The notes below the pieces were generated by a model, which ran no database searches, was not told the DNA's origin, and saw only the letters and a list, made by a program, of their open reading frames with translations. A program made the position numbers and the translations under genes. From contig DKBB01000203.1 of assembly GCA_002451015.1 (NCBI GenBank), positions 1 to 7,950 of the forward strand: a stretch of 7,950 nucleotides of DNA. The letters run 5' to 3'. The stretch is from Acidobacteria bacterium UBA6911. GTDB lineage: Bacteria; Acidobacteriota; UBA6911. Of the stretch, positions 1 to 6,566 are shown in pieces (the first letter of the stretch is position 1; the number at the start of each line of letters is the position of its first letter).

Positions 1-683
1 ATATAGAGGGAGATGAGGAACAAAAATCCGATGACGGCCAGGGTCAGGGAGGAGGGCTGAAGGAAAAAACCAAGCATTTTCACATCCGCTACAAGGTTGT
101 AGGGCGAGTAGAGGAATGCCTCAATCGCTTTAAGATCCATCTGCACAAGAATCATGTAGACAAAAAAGGCAAGGAGAAGATATTTCAGGGAAAGAAGCGG
201 GTAGTCCAGCCAGACAGGCATGGATTTTTTCGTTCTCAAGGGCTTGCCGATTTTCTCAACCAGGTTGGACACGAAACCGACAGGACAGATCCAACCGCAG
301 AATCCTTTGCGAAGTATGAATGCGATGGCGATGGCTGATAGAAGTATTGTAAGCCCGGCCGGGTGAATTTCATCCCATTTGCCTGTTAACACAAGACGTT
401 TCAATCCCAACAGACCGCTTATAGGCAGAAAGGCTTCCACCGAAGGCGGGCGCGCTACGTAGGTATCCGATCTGTCCAGCATCCAGAGATAGAATAAATA
501 AAAGCGATAACCCACGTAAAGGCAGAACAGGGTGAAACCCGCCTGGATTGTGAAACGAAGCCGTGACAGGGCGGGCGTGGTGAAAAATGCATGGTTCTTT
601 GCCTTGGTGCGGGGGATGGAGGCGGTGCACTCAGACCGATCGGGATCTGTTTCTTTTCCTGTTTTCATAACATTTGCGGCCAT
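1..683 (-). CDS. NapH/MauN-like 4Fe-4S membrane protein, partial (C-terminus off left edge)
   Basis: Translating the minus strand gives an open frame of at least 227 residues that leaves the window at position 1. After a hydrophilic N-terminus (about 1-40) come hydrophobic segments at about 45-67, 108-125, 163-181 and 210-227. Between the second and third lies GFCGWICPVGF, with Cys129 and Cys133 in the CxxxCP pattern of NapH, NosR C-terminal, CcoG and MauN polyferredoxins. Family members normally carry a second CxxxCP and often ferredoxin CxxCxxC motifs further on, which would lie outside the window. Such proteins pass electrons between quinol and periplasmic partners at the inner membrane. 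The start is uncertain. ATG 683 has GGGGG eight bases upstream (692-696) and leaves room for a leader below the FNR box. An in-frame ATG at 722 lacks a ribosome site. The gene is divergent from the multiheme cytochrome, so a link to the same respiratory module is likely but inferred. The exact subfamily is not recognised. Confidence 0.85.
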   Translation of the reverse strand, partial: MAANVMKTGKETDPDRSECTASIPRTKAKNHAFFTTPALSRLRFTIQAGFTLFCLYVGYRFYLFYLWMLDRSDTYVARPPSVEAFLPISGLLGLKRLVLTGKWDEIHPAGLTILLSAIAIAFILRKGFCGWICPVGFVSNLVEKIGKPLRTKKSMPVWLDYPLLSLKYLLLAFFVYMILVQMDLKAIEAFLYSPYNLVADVKMLGFFLQPSSLTLAVIGFLFLISLY

Positions 684-758
684 GCGTCCGGCCCCCGGTA
701 ACTTCTGTCGCTCAATTTCCATAGTAATAAAGGTTAATGGAAACGGCACGATACTGTC

Positions 759-772
759 TTGATCTGGATCAA
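759..772. promoter_or_regulatory. Perfect FNR/CRP-family (FNR/DNR-type) operator
   Basis: The sequence TTGATCTGGATCAA matches the FNR consensus TTGAT-N4-ATCAA at all ten specified positions. It lies in the divergent intergenic region, centred about 82 bases before the iron-sulfur protein start (683) and about 263 before the cytochrome start (1029). Weak -10-like hexamers lie about 31 bases from the centre on each side: TAACCT read on the minus strand (736-731) and TACGCT on the plus strand (794-799). Such spacing is what a class II activated promoter shows in either direction. FNR and the NO-responsive DNR/NNR proteins share this half-site, so the sequence alone cannot tell oxygen control from NO control. 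Confidence 0.75.
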
Positions 773-809
773 GGAATTTGAAAAAGAAAATGTTACGCTG
801 AAAATGCGG

Positions 810-861
810 GGGACGCTCCCGTAAATGGGAAACCTGAATCCCGCACGGATTCAGTAAGGTT
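810..861 (+). other. Structured leader: tandem hairpins upstream of the cytochrome gene
   Basis: A perfect 8-bp inverted repeat, CTGAATCC (834-841) and GGATTCAG (847-854), closes a five-base loop, and AAC (831-833) can pair with GTT (859-861) across a four-base bulge. Just before it GGGA-CGC-TCCC (810-820) can form a small hairpin. Neither is followed by a T-run on either strand, so they do not look like intrinsic terminators. If transcription starts near 806, they would form the 5' end of a leader of over 200 bases. No known riboswitch class was recognised. The rest of the leader (862-1028) shows no further strong structure. Confidence 0.4.
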
Positions 862-1013
862 CGTCAAAAACAGGAATCATTGGCCTGAGCCGGCTTTTAT
901 TGATTATACTGTCAAATCTGTGCGGATTTACCGAAACAGCGCACAAGAGGTGGATACGGGAAAATCCGGTGGAGCATTTTCGGAAGGTACCGTTTTTCAT
1001 TTGGATCGCAAAC

Positions 1014-1019
1014 GGAGAG
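1014..1019 (+). promoter_or_regulatory. Ribosome binding site selecting a TTG start
   Basis: GGAGAG lies nine bases before TTG 1029. It is the only good Shine-Dalgarno-like match placed in front of an in-frame start codon near the signal peptide, and it decides the start of the multiheme cytochrome. Confidence 0.55.
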
Positions 1020-1028
1020 AATAATACC

Positions 1029-2906
1029 TTGTTTCCAAAAATTTTTTCCCGGGCAGCCGGAGCCTTTGTTTTCATTGTCCTGACGGCCTGTTCTGCAACC
1101 CTGTGGGCGCAGTCGATTTCAGACGATACCTGTATGATGTGCCACAGCAGGAAGGTCGCCAGCATTCCTTTTGTAGACAGGGAAGAAGCAAAGAATTCCG
1201 TTCACGGAAGGTTTCCTTGCATGTCCTGCCACCGGGATGCCGATTCTGTGCCGCATGCCAAAATTCTTGCGCCCGTAGCCTGTATGCGCTGTCACCCCAC
1301 GCAAACCCGGGACTATCTGAATTCGGGACACGGTCAGGCGTTAAAGCAGGATCGTACGATTGCGGAAACCTGCGCGGACTGCCATAACAGTCCCCATTCC
1401 ATTGTCGGAGCCGGCGATCCCGCCTCACCCGTGTACCGCGGTAATATCGTAAATGCCTGTGCCCGCTGTCATGCCGATCCCGATCGTATGGCTGCCGTCA
1501 GGTTGTCGGTGAAGGATCCTGTGAATTCCTATCGTCAGACCGTCCATGGGCAGGCGTTTCTTGAAGGCAATGCGGATTCTGCCGTCTGTACGGACTGCCA
1601 CGGCACGCACAGTCTGTTTAACGCCCTGGATACAAGGAGCCGGATTTTCAGAAAGAACATTCCCGACACCTGCAGCCGCTGCCATGGCGAAATTGCGGAA
1701 GTATACAAAGAGAGCGTTCATGGTCAGGCGGCTCTTCAAGGCGTCCAGGAATCCCCCATCTGTTCCGATTGCCATGCCGTACATTCTCCCGGGGAACCCG
1801 CAATGCCTGCTACAGCCGGGACCGTCAGCCGGACATGCTCGGAATGCCACGAATCAGAGGCGATAATCCGCAAGTTCGACCTTCCCGCAGACCGGTTTAT
1901 CACCTACAGTAATTCCTATCATGGCCTGGCTGCCCGTCGCGGGGACCTGAGTGTCGCCAACTGCGCGTCCTGTCACGGGTACCACGACGTTCTGCCGTCG
2001 GATGATCCCCGTTCTTCAATCCATAAGTCGAATCTGGCGGAAACCTGCGGAAAATGCCATCCCGGTGCCGGAGAGGCTCTTTCGTTGGGAAATATTCACG
2101 GCTCTCCCGAAAGCAAGCATTGGCTGCTCCTGGCGGTGCAGTGGTTCTATTGGATCGTCATACCGGTTTCTCTCGGCGCCATGCTGCTTCACAACGGATT
2201 GGACTGGCTCAGAAAACTCCAGACGGGAGTTCCCACCGCAACGCACTCGGATGACATGCGTTTCACGGTAAACGAGCGATGGCAGCACTTCATCCTTGTT
2301 TCCACGTTTGCCCTGCTGGCGTTGTCGGGTTTTGCCCTGAAGTTCCCGGATGCCTTGTGGGCCGATTATCTTTCCCCCAGCGACGAAGCGGTACGGAAGT
2401 CCCTTCATAGATGGGCGGCCCTGGTCTTCACGCTCCTGTCGATATACCACGGTTTTTACATCGGTCTTACCGGGCGGGGCAGGTTCATTATTAAAGAAAT
2501 GATCCCCCGTTGGGACGATCTCAAGGATATGTTCCGGGTTCTTGCCTATAACCTGCACCTGCGAAAAAATCCGCCGAAGCATGCGGGTTTCTACCGGTAT
2601 CCGGAAAAAATCGAATACTGGTCCCTCGTATGGGGCTCCGTTCTCATGATTGTCACCGGCTCCATTCTCGTTTTTACCGAGTTTAGCTTGAAACACTTTC
2701 CATTATGGGTTTCCGACCTCGCCACAATGGCGCATTTCTACGAGGCGATCCTGGCGTGCCTGGCGATTGTGATATGGCACTTTTACGCGGTGATCTTCGA
2801 CCCGGACGTCTATCCCATGAACTGCTCCTGGTGGAACGGGCGGGTTCGGTGTTCCAGCAAAGACCGGAAGGATCATTTCAGGAGAATTCCCTACGGTCGG
2901 TTTTAA
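1029..2906 (+). CDS. 11-heme cytochrome c fused to a cytochrome b membrane domain (CbcL-like quinone oxidoreductase)
   Basis: From TTG 1029 the protein has 625 residues. Residues 1-28 are a Sec-type signal peptide; the hydrophobic core also contains LTAC (18-21), which resembles a lipobox. Eleven CxxCH heme c motifs follow, starting at Cys35, 64, 85, 115, 144, 187, 215, 245, 270, 312 and 340, with extra His residues (for example VHG and YHG repeats) suited to bis-His ligation. The C-terminal part has five predicted membrane helices at about 366-388, 419-438, 462-481, 531-550 and 566-590. His388, 420, 460, 474, 569 and 584 lie in or next to these helices as candidate heme b ligands, as in HydC/FdnI/b561-type subunits. 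The architecture matches Geobacter CbcL-type inner-membrane quinone:cytochrome oxidoreductases, which have nine c hemes. The likely role is electron exchange between menaquinol and periplasmic acceptors; the actual partner is unknown. The frame extends upstream to TTG 900, but that would bury the signal peptide behind 43 hydrophilic residues. No terminator is obvious before the reductase gene 241 bases downstream, so cotranscription is possible. Confidence 0.88.
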   Translation: MFPKIFSRAAGAFVFIVLTACSATLWAQSISDDTCMMCHSRKVASIPFVDREEAKNSVHGRFPCMSCHRDADSVPHAKILAPVACMRCHPTQTRDYLNSGHGQALKQDRTIAETCADCHNSPHSIVGAGDPASPVYRGNIVNACARCHADPDRMAAVRLSVKDPVNSYRQTVHGQAFLEGNADSAVCTDCHGTHSLFNALDTRSRIFRKNIPDTCSRCHGEIAEVYKESVHGQAALQGVQESPICSDCHAVHSPGEPAMPATAGTVSRTCSECHESEAIIRKFDLPADRFITYSNSYHGLAARRGDLSVANCASCHGYHDVLPSDDPRSSIHKSNLAETCGKCHPGAGEALSLGNIHGSPESKHWLLLAVQWFYWIVIPVSLGAMLLHNGLDWLRKLQTGVPTATHSDDMRFTVNERWQHFILVSTFALLALSGFALKFPDALWADYLSPSDEAVRKSLHRWAALVFTLLSIYHGFYIGLTGRGRFIIKEMIPRWDDLKDMFRVLAYNLHLRKNPPKHAGFYRYPEKIEYWSLVWGSVLMIVTGSILVFTEFSLKHFPLWVSDLATMAHFYEAILACLAIVIWHFYAVIFDPDVYPMNCSWWNGRVRCSSKDRKDHFRRIPYGRF

Positions 2907-3147
2907 TCGCGTGTACCTGTGAATTGCCGGTTCCTATGCGTGCGTCTTTCGAAGTATCTGAACGCAAGAGATGTATGGATTGATGCAGGCCTGGACGGCT
3001 GCACCAGGGGTATATTGAGTATAAACCGGATTCCTTCGATGCCTGTGCCCGGAATGAATAGACGGCTTTAACTGGAAGGACACACACCTGGTTGCATTTC
3101 TCGAGTTTCTTGAATTTGTTGTTAAAAGCAATTAAGAGAGGTGAGCG

Positions 3148-5424
3148 ATGTCAACGAAAACCCTGAAAATAGCAGCTACAGTATGTTTTATCGTGGCAAT
3201 GGGGGGATTGCTTCTCGGAGGTTTGATCGCTAACCGCGAAGCTCCGCCTTATCCCGATCGAGTTTTGGCTCCGGACGGGGCCGTGCTTTTCACCAAAGCG
3301 GATATTTTCGCCGGACAGAATGTGTATCAGCGTTACGGGCTGATGGACCATGGCAGCGTATGGGGCCACGGCTCCCAGCGAGGGATGGAGTTTTCCGCGG
3401 TCACCCTGCACCGTATCGGCAAAAAAATGCAGGCACAGCTTTCAATCGCAGAATACGGGCGTGGCTACGGCGAACTGACACGGGAAGAACAAGACCTCAT
3501 AGACGTCCGCACGCGCCGTGGAATGAAGGCGAACAACTACGATCCTGTTGAGGACACCCTCCGGCTGGATGCAACCCAGGTGGCTGCACTGCAGGAGAAC
3601 CTCGAGTTCTGGGAACGCACATTCCGGGACGGCGACGCCGATTACGGATTTCTTCCTGCAACGATCCCGACACGGGAAGAGCGAAAGCAACTGGGACGAT
3701 TCTTTTTCTGGACGGCTTGGGTCGCTTCAGCAGCCCGGCCCGGTGCCGACTACAGTTATACCAACAACTGGCCCCATGAGCCTGAAGTCGGCAATACGGC
3801 CACAACGGAAACGTATATCTGGACGATCGGCGGGATTCTTTCCCTGTTCCTTACCCTGGGGCTGTTTATCTACTGGATTCACCGCGACCGTCTCTGGTAC
3901 GGCCAGCCTATGGGAGTCCCGTTGGCGGAAAAGCTTGTAGACATGCCACTGACCTCGAGCCAGTTAAAGGCGGCCAAGTATTTCCTGGTTGTTATTTTGT
4001 TGTTTCTGCTCCAGACAAGCTTCGGCGGCCTGCTGGCGCACTACACGGTGCACCCCGGCAGTTTTTACATTCCTATCATAGGCAAGTTCATACCCTACAG
4101 CTGGGCCAAGACGTGGCATCTGCAACTGGCCATATTCTGGATAGCGACTACCTGGATTGCTTCGGCGATCTACCTGGCTCCGATTGTGGGCGGACGGGAA
4201 CCCAGGAAGCAGGGACTCCTGGTCCAGGTCCTGTTCGCGGCGGTGTTGCTGGTCGCCGTCGGGAGTCTCGCGGGTGAAGTTGCCGGGATCAAGGGATGGT
4301 TCGGCGACGCCTGGTTCTGGTTCGGACACCAGGGCTGGGAATTTCTCGAACTGGGCCGTTTATGGCAGATCCTGCTTTTTGTCGGACTGCTTGCCTGGCT
4401 GGTCATTGTATACAGGGCAGTGAGTCGAAGGGCATCAAAAATCCAGGACGAGGATTTTCGAAAACTGGTCAACTTCTACGTTCTGAGCGCCATTCTGGTT
4501 GTTGTCTTTTTCGCGTTCGGGTTGCTGTTCAGCCGGGGGACTCATATAACGGTGGCCGACTACTGGAGGTGGTTTGTCGTTCACATATGGGTGGAAAGCA
4601 TTTTCGAGTTTTTCGGGGTTGCCGTCATCTCGGTGCTGCTGGTGGCCATGGGCCTTGCCTCGGCCAAAGGCGCCCTTCGGGTCGCATATTTTACGGCGGC
4701 TCTGGTTTTTCTGAGCGGCATTCTGGGCACCGCCCACCATTATTTCTGGTACGGAGGTCCTTCCATATGGCTGGCCATCGGCTCGGTCTTTTCCTCCATG
4801 GAGCCGGTCCCGTTGTTCGGTTTGGTGGTTCGGGGCCTGCTGGAGTACAAGTCGATCCGGAGGGAAGGCGGGGATTTTGCCTACAAGTGGCCCATGTATT
4901 TCCTGGTCGCCAGTTCATTCTGGAACTTCCTTGGGGCCGGAGTTTTCGGATTCCTGATCAATCTGCCCCTGGTCAACTATTTTGAGCACGGCACCTACCT
5001 GACGATGAACCATGGGCATGGCGCCCTCTTCGGCGTTTATGGAATGCTGTCCATTGCGCTGCTGCTTTTTTCCTGGCGCGGGCTGGTTGAACGGAAACAC
5101 TGGAATGACCGACTGCTGGCGATATCGTTCTGGGGTTTAAACGGCGGCCTGCTGGCTATGACTTTAGGGACACTTTTCCCGGTCGGAATTGCCCAGGTGT
5201 GGACGAGCTACAAAGAGGGATTGTGGATGGCCCGCGATGTGAGCTTTTTCGAAAGACCTGTCGTCGCCCTGCTGGGTCAATTGCGGATTATCCCCGACAC
5301 GATCATTATTGTTGTCGGGATTCTCCCCCTGGCGTACTTTCTCTTTAAGACATTTCCTTACCTCAAGGCAGCGGAGATCAAGGAGGAAGAATCCGTTTGG
5401 GACAGACTGGGTGTAAAACTTTAG
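3148..5424 (+). CDS. norB: Quinol-type nitric oxide reductase (qNOR)
   Basis: Complete 758-residue integral membrane enzyme of the heme-copper oxidase superfamily, which reduces 2 NO to N2O. ATG 3148 follows a good ribosome site (GAGGTG, 3138-3143). A first helix (about 5-27) precedes a periplasmic cytochrome-c-like fold without a CxxCH motif (about 31-220, with GSVWGHG and SYTNNWPHEP), as in qNOR, and then the NorB-like multi-helix core. Using recalled Geobacillus qNOR numbering, the FeB ligands are present: His479 (His508), Glu483 (Glu512) and His530/His531 (His559/560). Glu487 (516) and Glu552 (581) are also kept. Heme ligands are His324 (TWHLQL) and the His622/His624 pair in NHGHG. At the quinol site His298 (328), Phe306 (336) and Asp717 (746) are kept, but Glu332 is replaced by His302. 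NO dismutases lack the quinol-site residues and have changes at FeB, so this is a genuine reductase. It lies downstream of the multiheme cytochrome and is followed by a hairpin. The symbol norZ is also used for this class. Confidence 0.93.
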   Translation: MSTKTLKIAATVCFIVAMGGLLLGGLIANREAPPYPDRVLAPDGAVLFTKADIFAGQNVYQRYGLMDHGSVWGHGSQRGMEFSAVTLHRIGKKMQAQLSIAEYGRGYGELTREEQDLIDVRTRRGMKANNYDPVEDTLRLDATQVAALQENLEFWERTFRDGDADYGFLPATIPTREERKQLGRFFFWTAWVASAARPGADYSYTNNWPHEPEVGNTATTETYIWTIGGILSLFLTLGLFIYWIHRDRLWYGQPMGVPLAEKLVDMPLTSSQLKAAKYFLVVILLFLLQTSFGGLLAHYTVHPGSFYIPIIGKFIPYSWAKTWHLQLAIFWIATTWIASAIYLAPIVGGREPRKQGLLVQVLFAAVLLVAVGSLAGEVAGIKGWFGDAWFWFGHQGWEFLELGRLWQILLFVGLLAWLVIVYRAVSRRASKIQDEDFRKLVNFYVLSAILVVVFFAFGLLFSRGTHITVADYWRWFVVHIWVESIFEFFGVAVISVLLVAMGLASAKGALRVAYFTAALVFLSGILGTAHHYFWYGGPSIWLAIGSVFSSMEPVPLFGLVVRGLLEYKSIRREGGDFAYKWPMYFLVASSFWNFLGAGVFGFLINLPLVNYFEHGTYLTMNHGHGALFGVYGMLSIALLLFSWRGLVERKHWNDRLLAISFWGLNGGLLAMTLGTLFPVGIAQVWTSYKEGLWMARDVSFFERPVVALLGQLRIIPDTIIIVVGILPLAYFLFKTFPYLKAAEIKEEESVWDRLGVKL

Positions 5425-5446
5425 CTCGCACCGTACGAGTCCGATT

Positions 5447-5493
5447 ATAGCGGGGTCCGGTACAACCGGCTTCCCCGGCACGGATCCCGCTAT
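5447..5493 (+). terminator. Strong hairpin after the NO reductase gene, probable terminator
   Basis: ATAGCGGGGTCCG (5447-5459) pairs with CGGATCCCGCTAT (5481-5493) over 13 positions, twelve Watson-Crick and one G-U in RNA. The loop contains an inner CCGG-CCGG pairing. It begins 23 bases after the stop codon. The downstream tract (TCATTGT) is only moderately T-rich, so termination or 3'-end protection are both possible. Confidence 0.5.
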
Positions 5494-5742
5494 TCATTGT
5501 GGCGGTCAACCCAAAGGAGCTTGTTTCATAACAGGCTCATCCTTTCAAGCCCAGTCGGGATTGATTCGTTTCACTGTTTCCCGGCCGACAGGATATTTCT
5601 TGACCTGGAGCAAGGAAATCTTCTTTTCACCTGCCTATTTTAAATACGATATCCCACAAATCCACCAGGGTAAAAACCTTGGGCGGGAGGGATAAGAATT
5701 ACAGACTCCTGATGAAAGGTCGTATTCAGATATACGCAGGAT
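5494..5742. other. Intergenic stretch without a recognisable gene
   Basis: Between the hairpin and the porin remnant no frame has a credible start and ribosome site. A plus-strand frame open from 5417 to the TAA at 5693 lacks an ATG and has no recognisable product. The stretch may include decayed N-terminal sequence of the porin, but I could not trace it. Confidence 0.4.
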
Positions 5743-6156
5743 ATGAAATCCTGTTCCCATAAGAAATGCCTGGAGGCAGGCGCCTCAAGAAGCAAGCATT
5801 TCACCGCCAGGGTGGGCCATGAGGTCCTGAGCGGCGCGCCCGTCGACGGGCAGTTCAACACTCCACTGGCAACTCTACATATATGGAACGGCTGGGCCGA
5901 CAAATTTCTGACAACTCCCGAGAACGGACTCAGCGACACCTATTTTTCCCTTGAGGGCAAATATAAACGGTTCGGAATGAACGGTGTTTTTCACCTGTTT
6001 CAATCCGATACGGGCAATATGGACTACGGGAACGAGATGGACCTGCTCTTTACCTATACCAGTCCGTGGCAGCAGCTTTTTGGATTCAAAGCGGCTTTTT
6101 ACGGGGCGGATCTCTATTCGCAAGACACGGATAAGATCATGTTATATACTGTATAA
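5743..6156 (+). pseudogene. C-terminal remnant of an alginate-export-type outer-membrane porin
   Basis: The frame from ATG 5743 to TAA 6154 encodes 137 residues. From about residue 22 it reads like the last part of alginate-export-family beta-barrels: GHEVLSG, TPLATLHIWNGWADKFLTTP, a GL-D-YFSLEGKYK strand, a YGNEMDLLFTY strand and a final D(T)DKIMLYT strand. From memory, whole family members are roughly three times longer and begin with a signal peptide, which is absent here. An in-frame stop near 5713 blocks upstream extension, and the start ATG has no ribosome site. The first 20 or so residues (Cys/Lys/Ser-rich) do not resemble the family. The final strand stops at LYTV with no terminal Phe; a one-base loss near 6154 would explain this, since the following bases could read as Tyr-Lys. 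The decay by truncation is inferred from family architecture. Confidence 0.6.
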
Positions 6157-6440
6157 AGTTTCTAATAGTTGGGTTGCGGGGCTGATCTCCGGCCTGTCAA
6201 AAAATGTTTGGAAACAAGATGGAAAGCGATCAGGTGCCAAGGTTAAATTCCGGTTTGCCGGGAATGCATTATAGCCCGCTTATTGCGTTCAGTTCACTCT
6301 CCACGCGAAGATAGTGAAGATTCCATAAGACCTCGTGGCTGCGGCGGTCTGGACCACCTTCTGAATGCCTTGCCCGACCGCTGATTTACCCCCTTTAAAA
6401 AAGACATTTATTTTTTTGATCCACGTCAGGGACTTTTGTT
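6157..6440. other. Intergenic region, no gene recognised
   Basis: No frame here has a start, ribosome site and plausible composition. A short imperfect hairpin, ATTCCGG-TTTG-CCGGGAAT (6247-6265, one bulged G), may be the old terminator of the decayed porin gene. An A/T-rich tract at 6395-6420 with a run of seven Ts precedes the acs promoter region. Confidence 0.4.
6416..6429 (+). promoter_or_regulatory. Degenerate FNR-like site upstream of acs
   Basis: TTGATCCACGTCAG matches the FNR consensus at eight of ten specified positions, with a perfect left half-site and GTCAG in place of ATCAA on the right. It is centred about 140 bases before the acs start. No good -10 box lies at the class II distance. 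The tract is T-rich, so chance is a serious alternative. Confidence 0.2.
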
Positions 6441-6566
6441 TTGACTACCTGCAATCTTCACAATTACCGGTTGCCCGTGAACAGATGCGGAGTGGAAAAC
6501 AGCCCTTGCTGCATGGATGACTTCCTGGAAACGCTTACCGCGAAAATTGAATGGAGGGATCAATGA
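6441..6566 (+). CDS. Possible Cys-containing micro-ORF overlapping the acs start
   Basis: A plus-strand frame runs from TTG 6441 (41 residues), or from GTG 6477 (29 residues), to TGA 6564-6566. The stop overlaps the acs ATG in an ATGA arrangement typical of translational coupling, and the acs ribosome site lies inside this frame. The predicted peptide contains four Cys, including an adjacent pair (SPCCMDDFLE). AGGGA sits about nine bases before the TTG. No homologue is recognised, and an open frame this short can easily arise by chance. Confidence 0.2.
   Translation: MTTCNLHNYRLPVNRCGVENSPCCMDDFLETLTAKIEWRDQ

Noticed and set aside
900..915. Second FNR-like site TTGATTATACTGTCAA
   Set aside because: The TTGA and TCAA halves are eight bases apart instead of six, so the spacing does not fit the family consensus.
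900..1028. Longer cytochrome reading frame from TTG 900
   Set aside because: It would put 43 hydrophilic residues ahead of a clear signal peptide, whereas TTG 1029 has a ribosome site and begins directly at the signal peptide.
2981..3010. Hairpin candidates in the cytochrome-norB gap (CCTGG/CCAGG and TGCAG/CTGCA)
   Set aside because: Stems are only five bases, mutually exclusive and not followed by a T-run, so a terminator cannot be supported.
2942..3073. 43-codon frame from GTG in the cytochrome-norB gap
   Set aside because: No ribosome site, no recognisable product, and length within chance expectation.
3148..5424. NO dismutase (Nod) rather than NO reductase
   Set aside because: The FeB ligands (His479, Glu483, His530, His531) and three of four quinol-site residues are kept, whereas Nod proteins lose the quinol site and have FeB substitutions.
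5417..5695. Open plus-strand frame after norB
   Set aside because: It has no ATG start or ribosome site, runs through the terminator-like hairpin, and its translation is unrecognisable.
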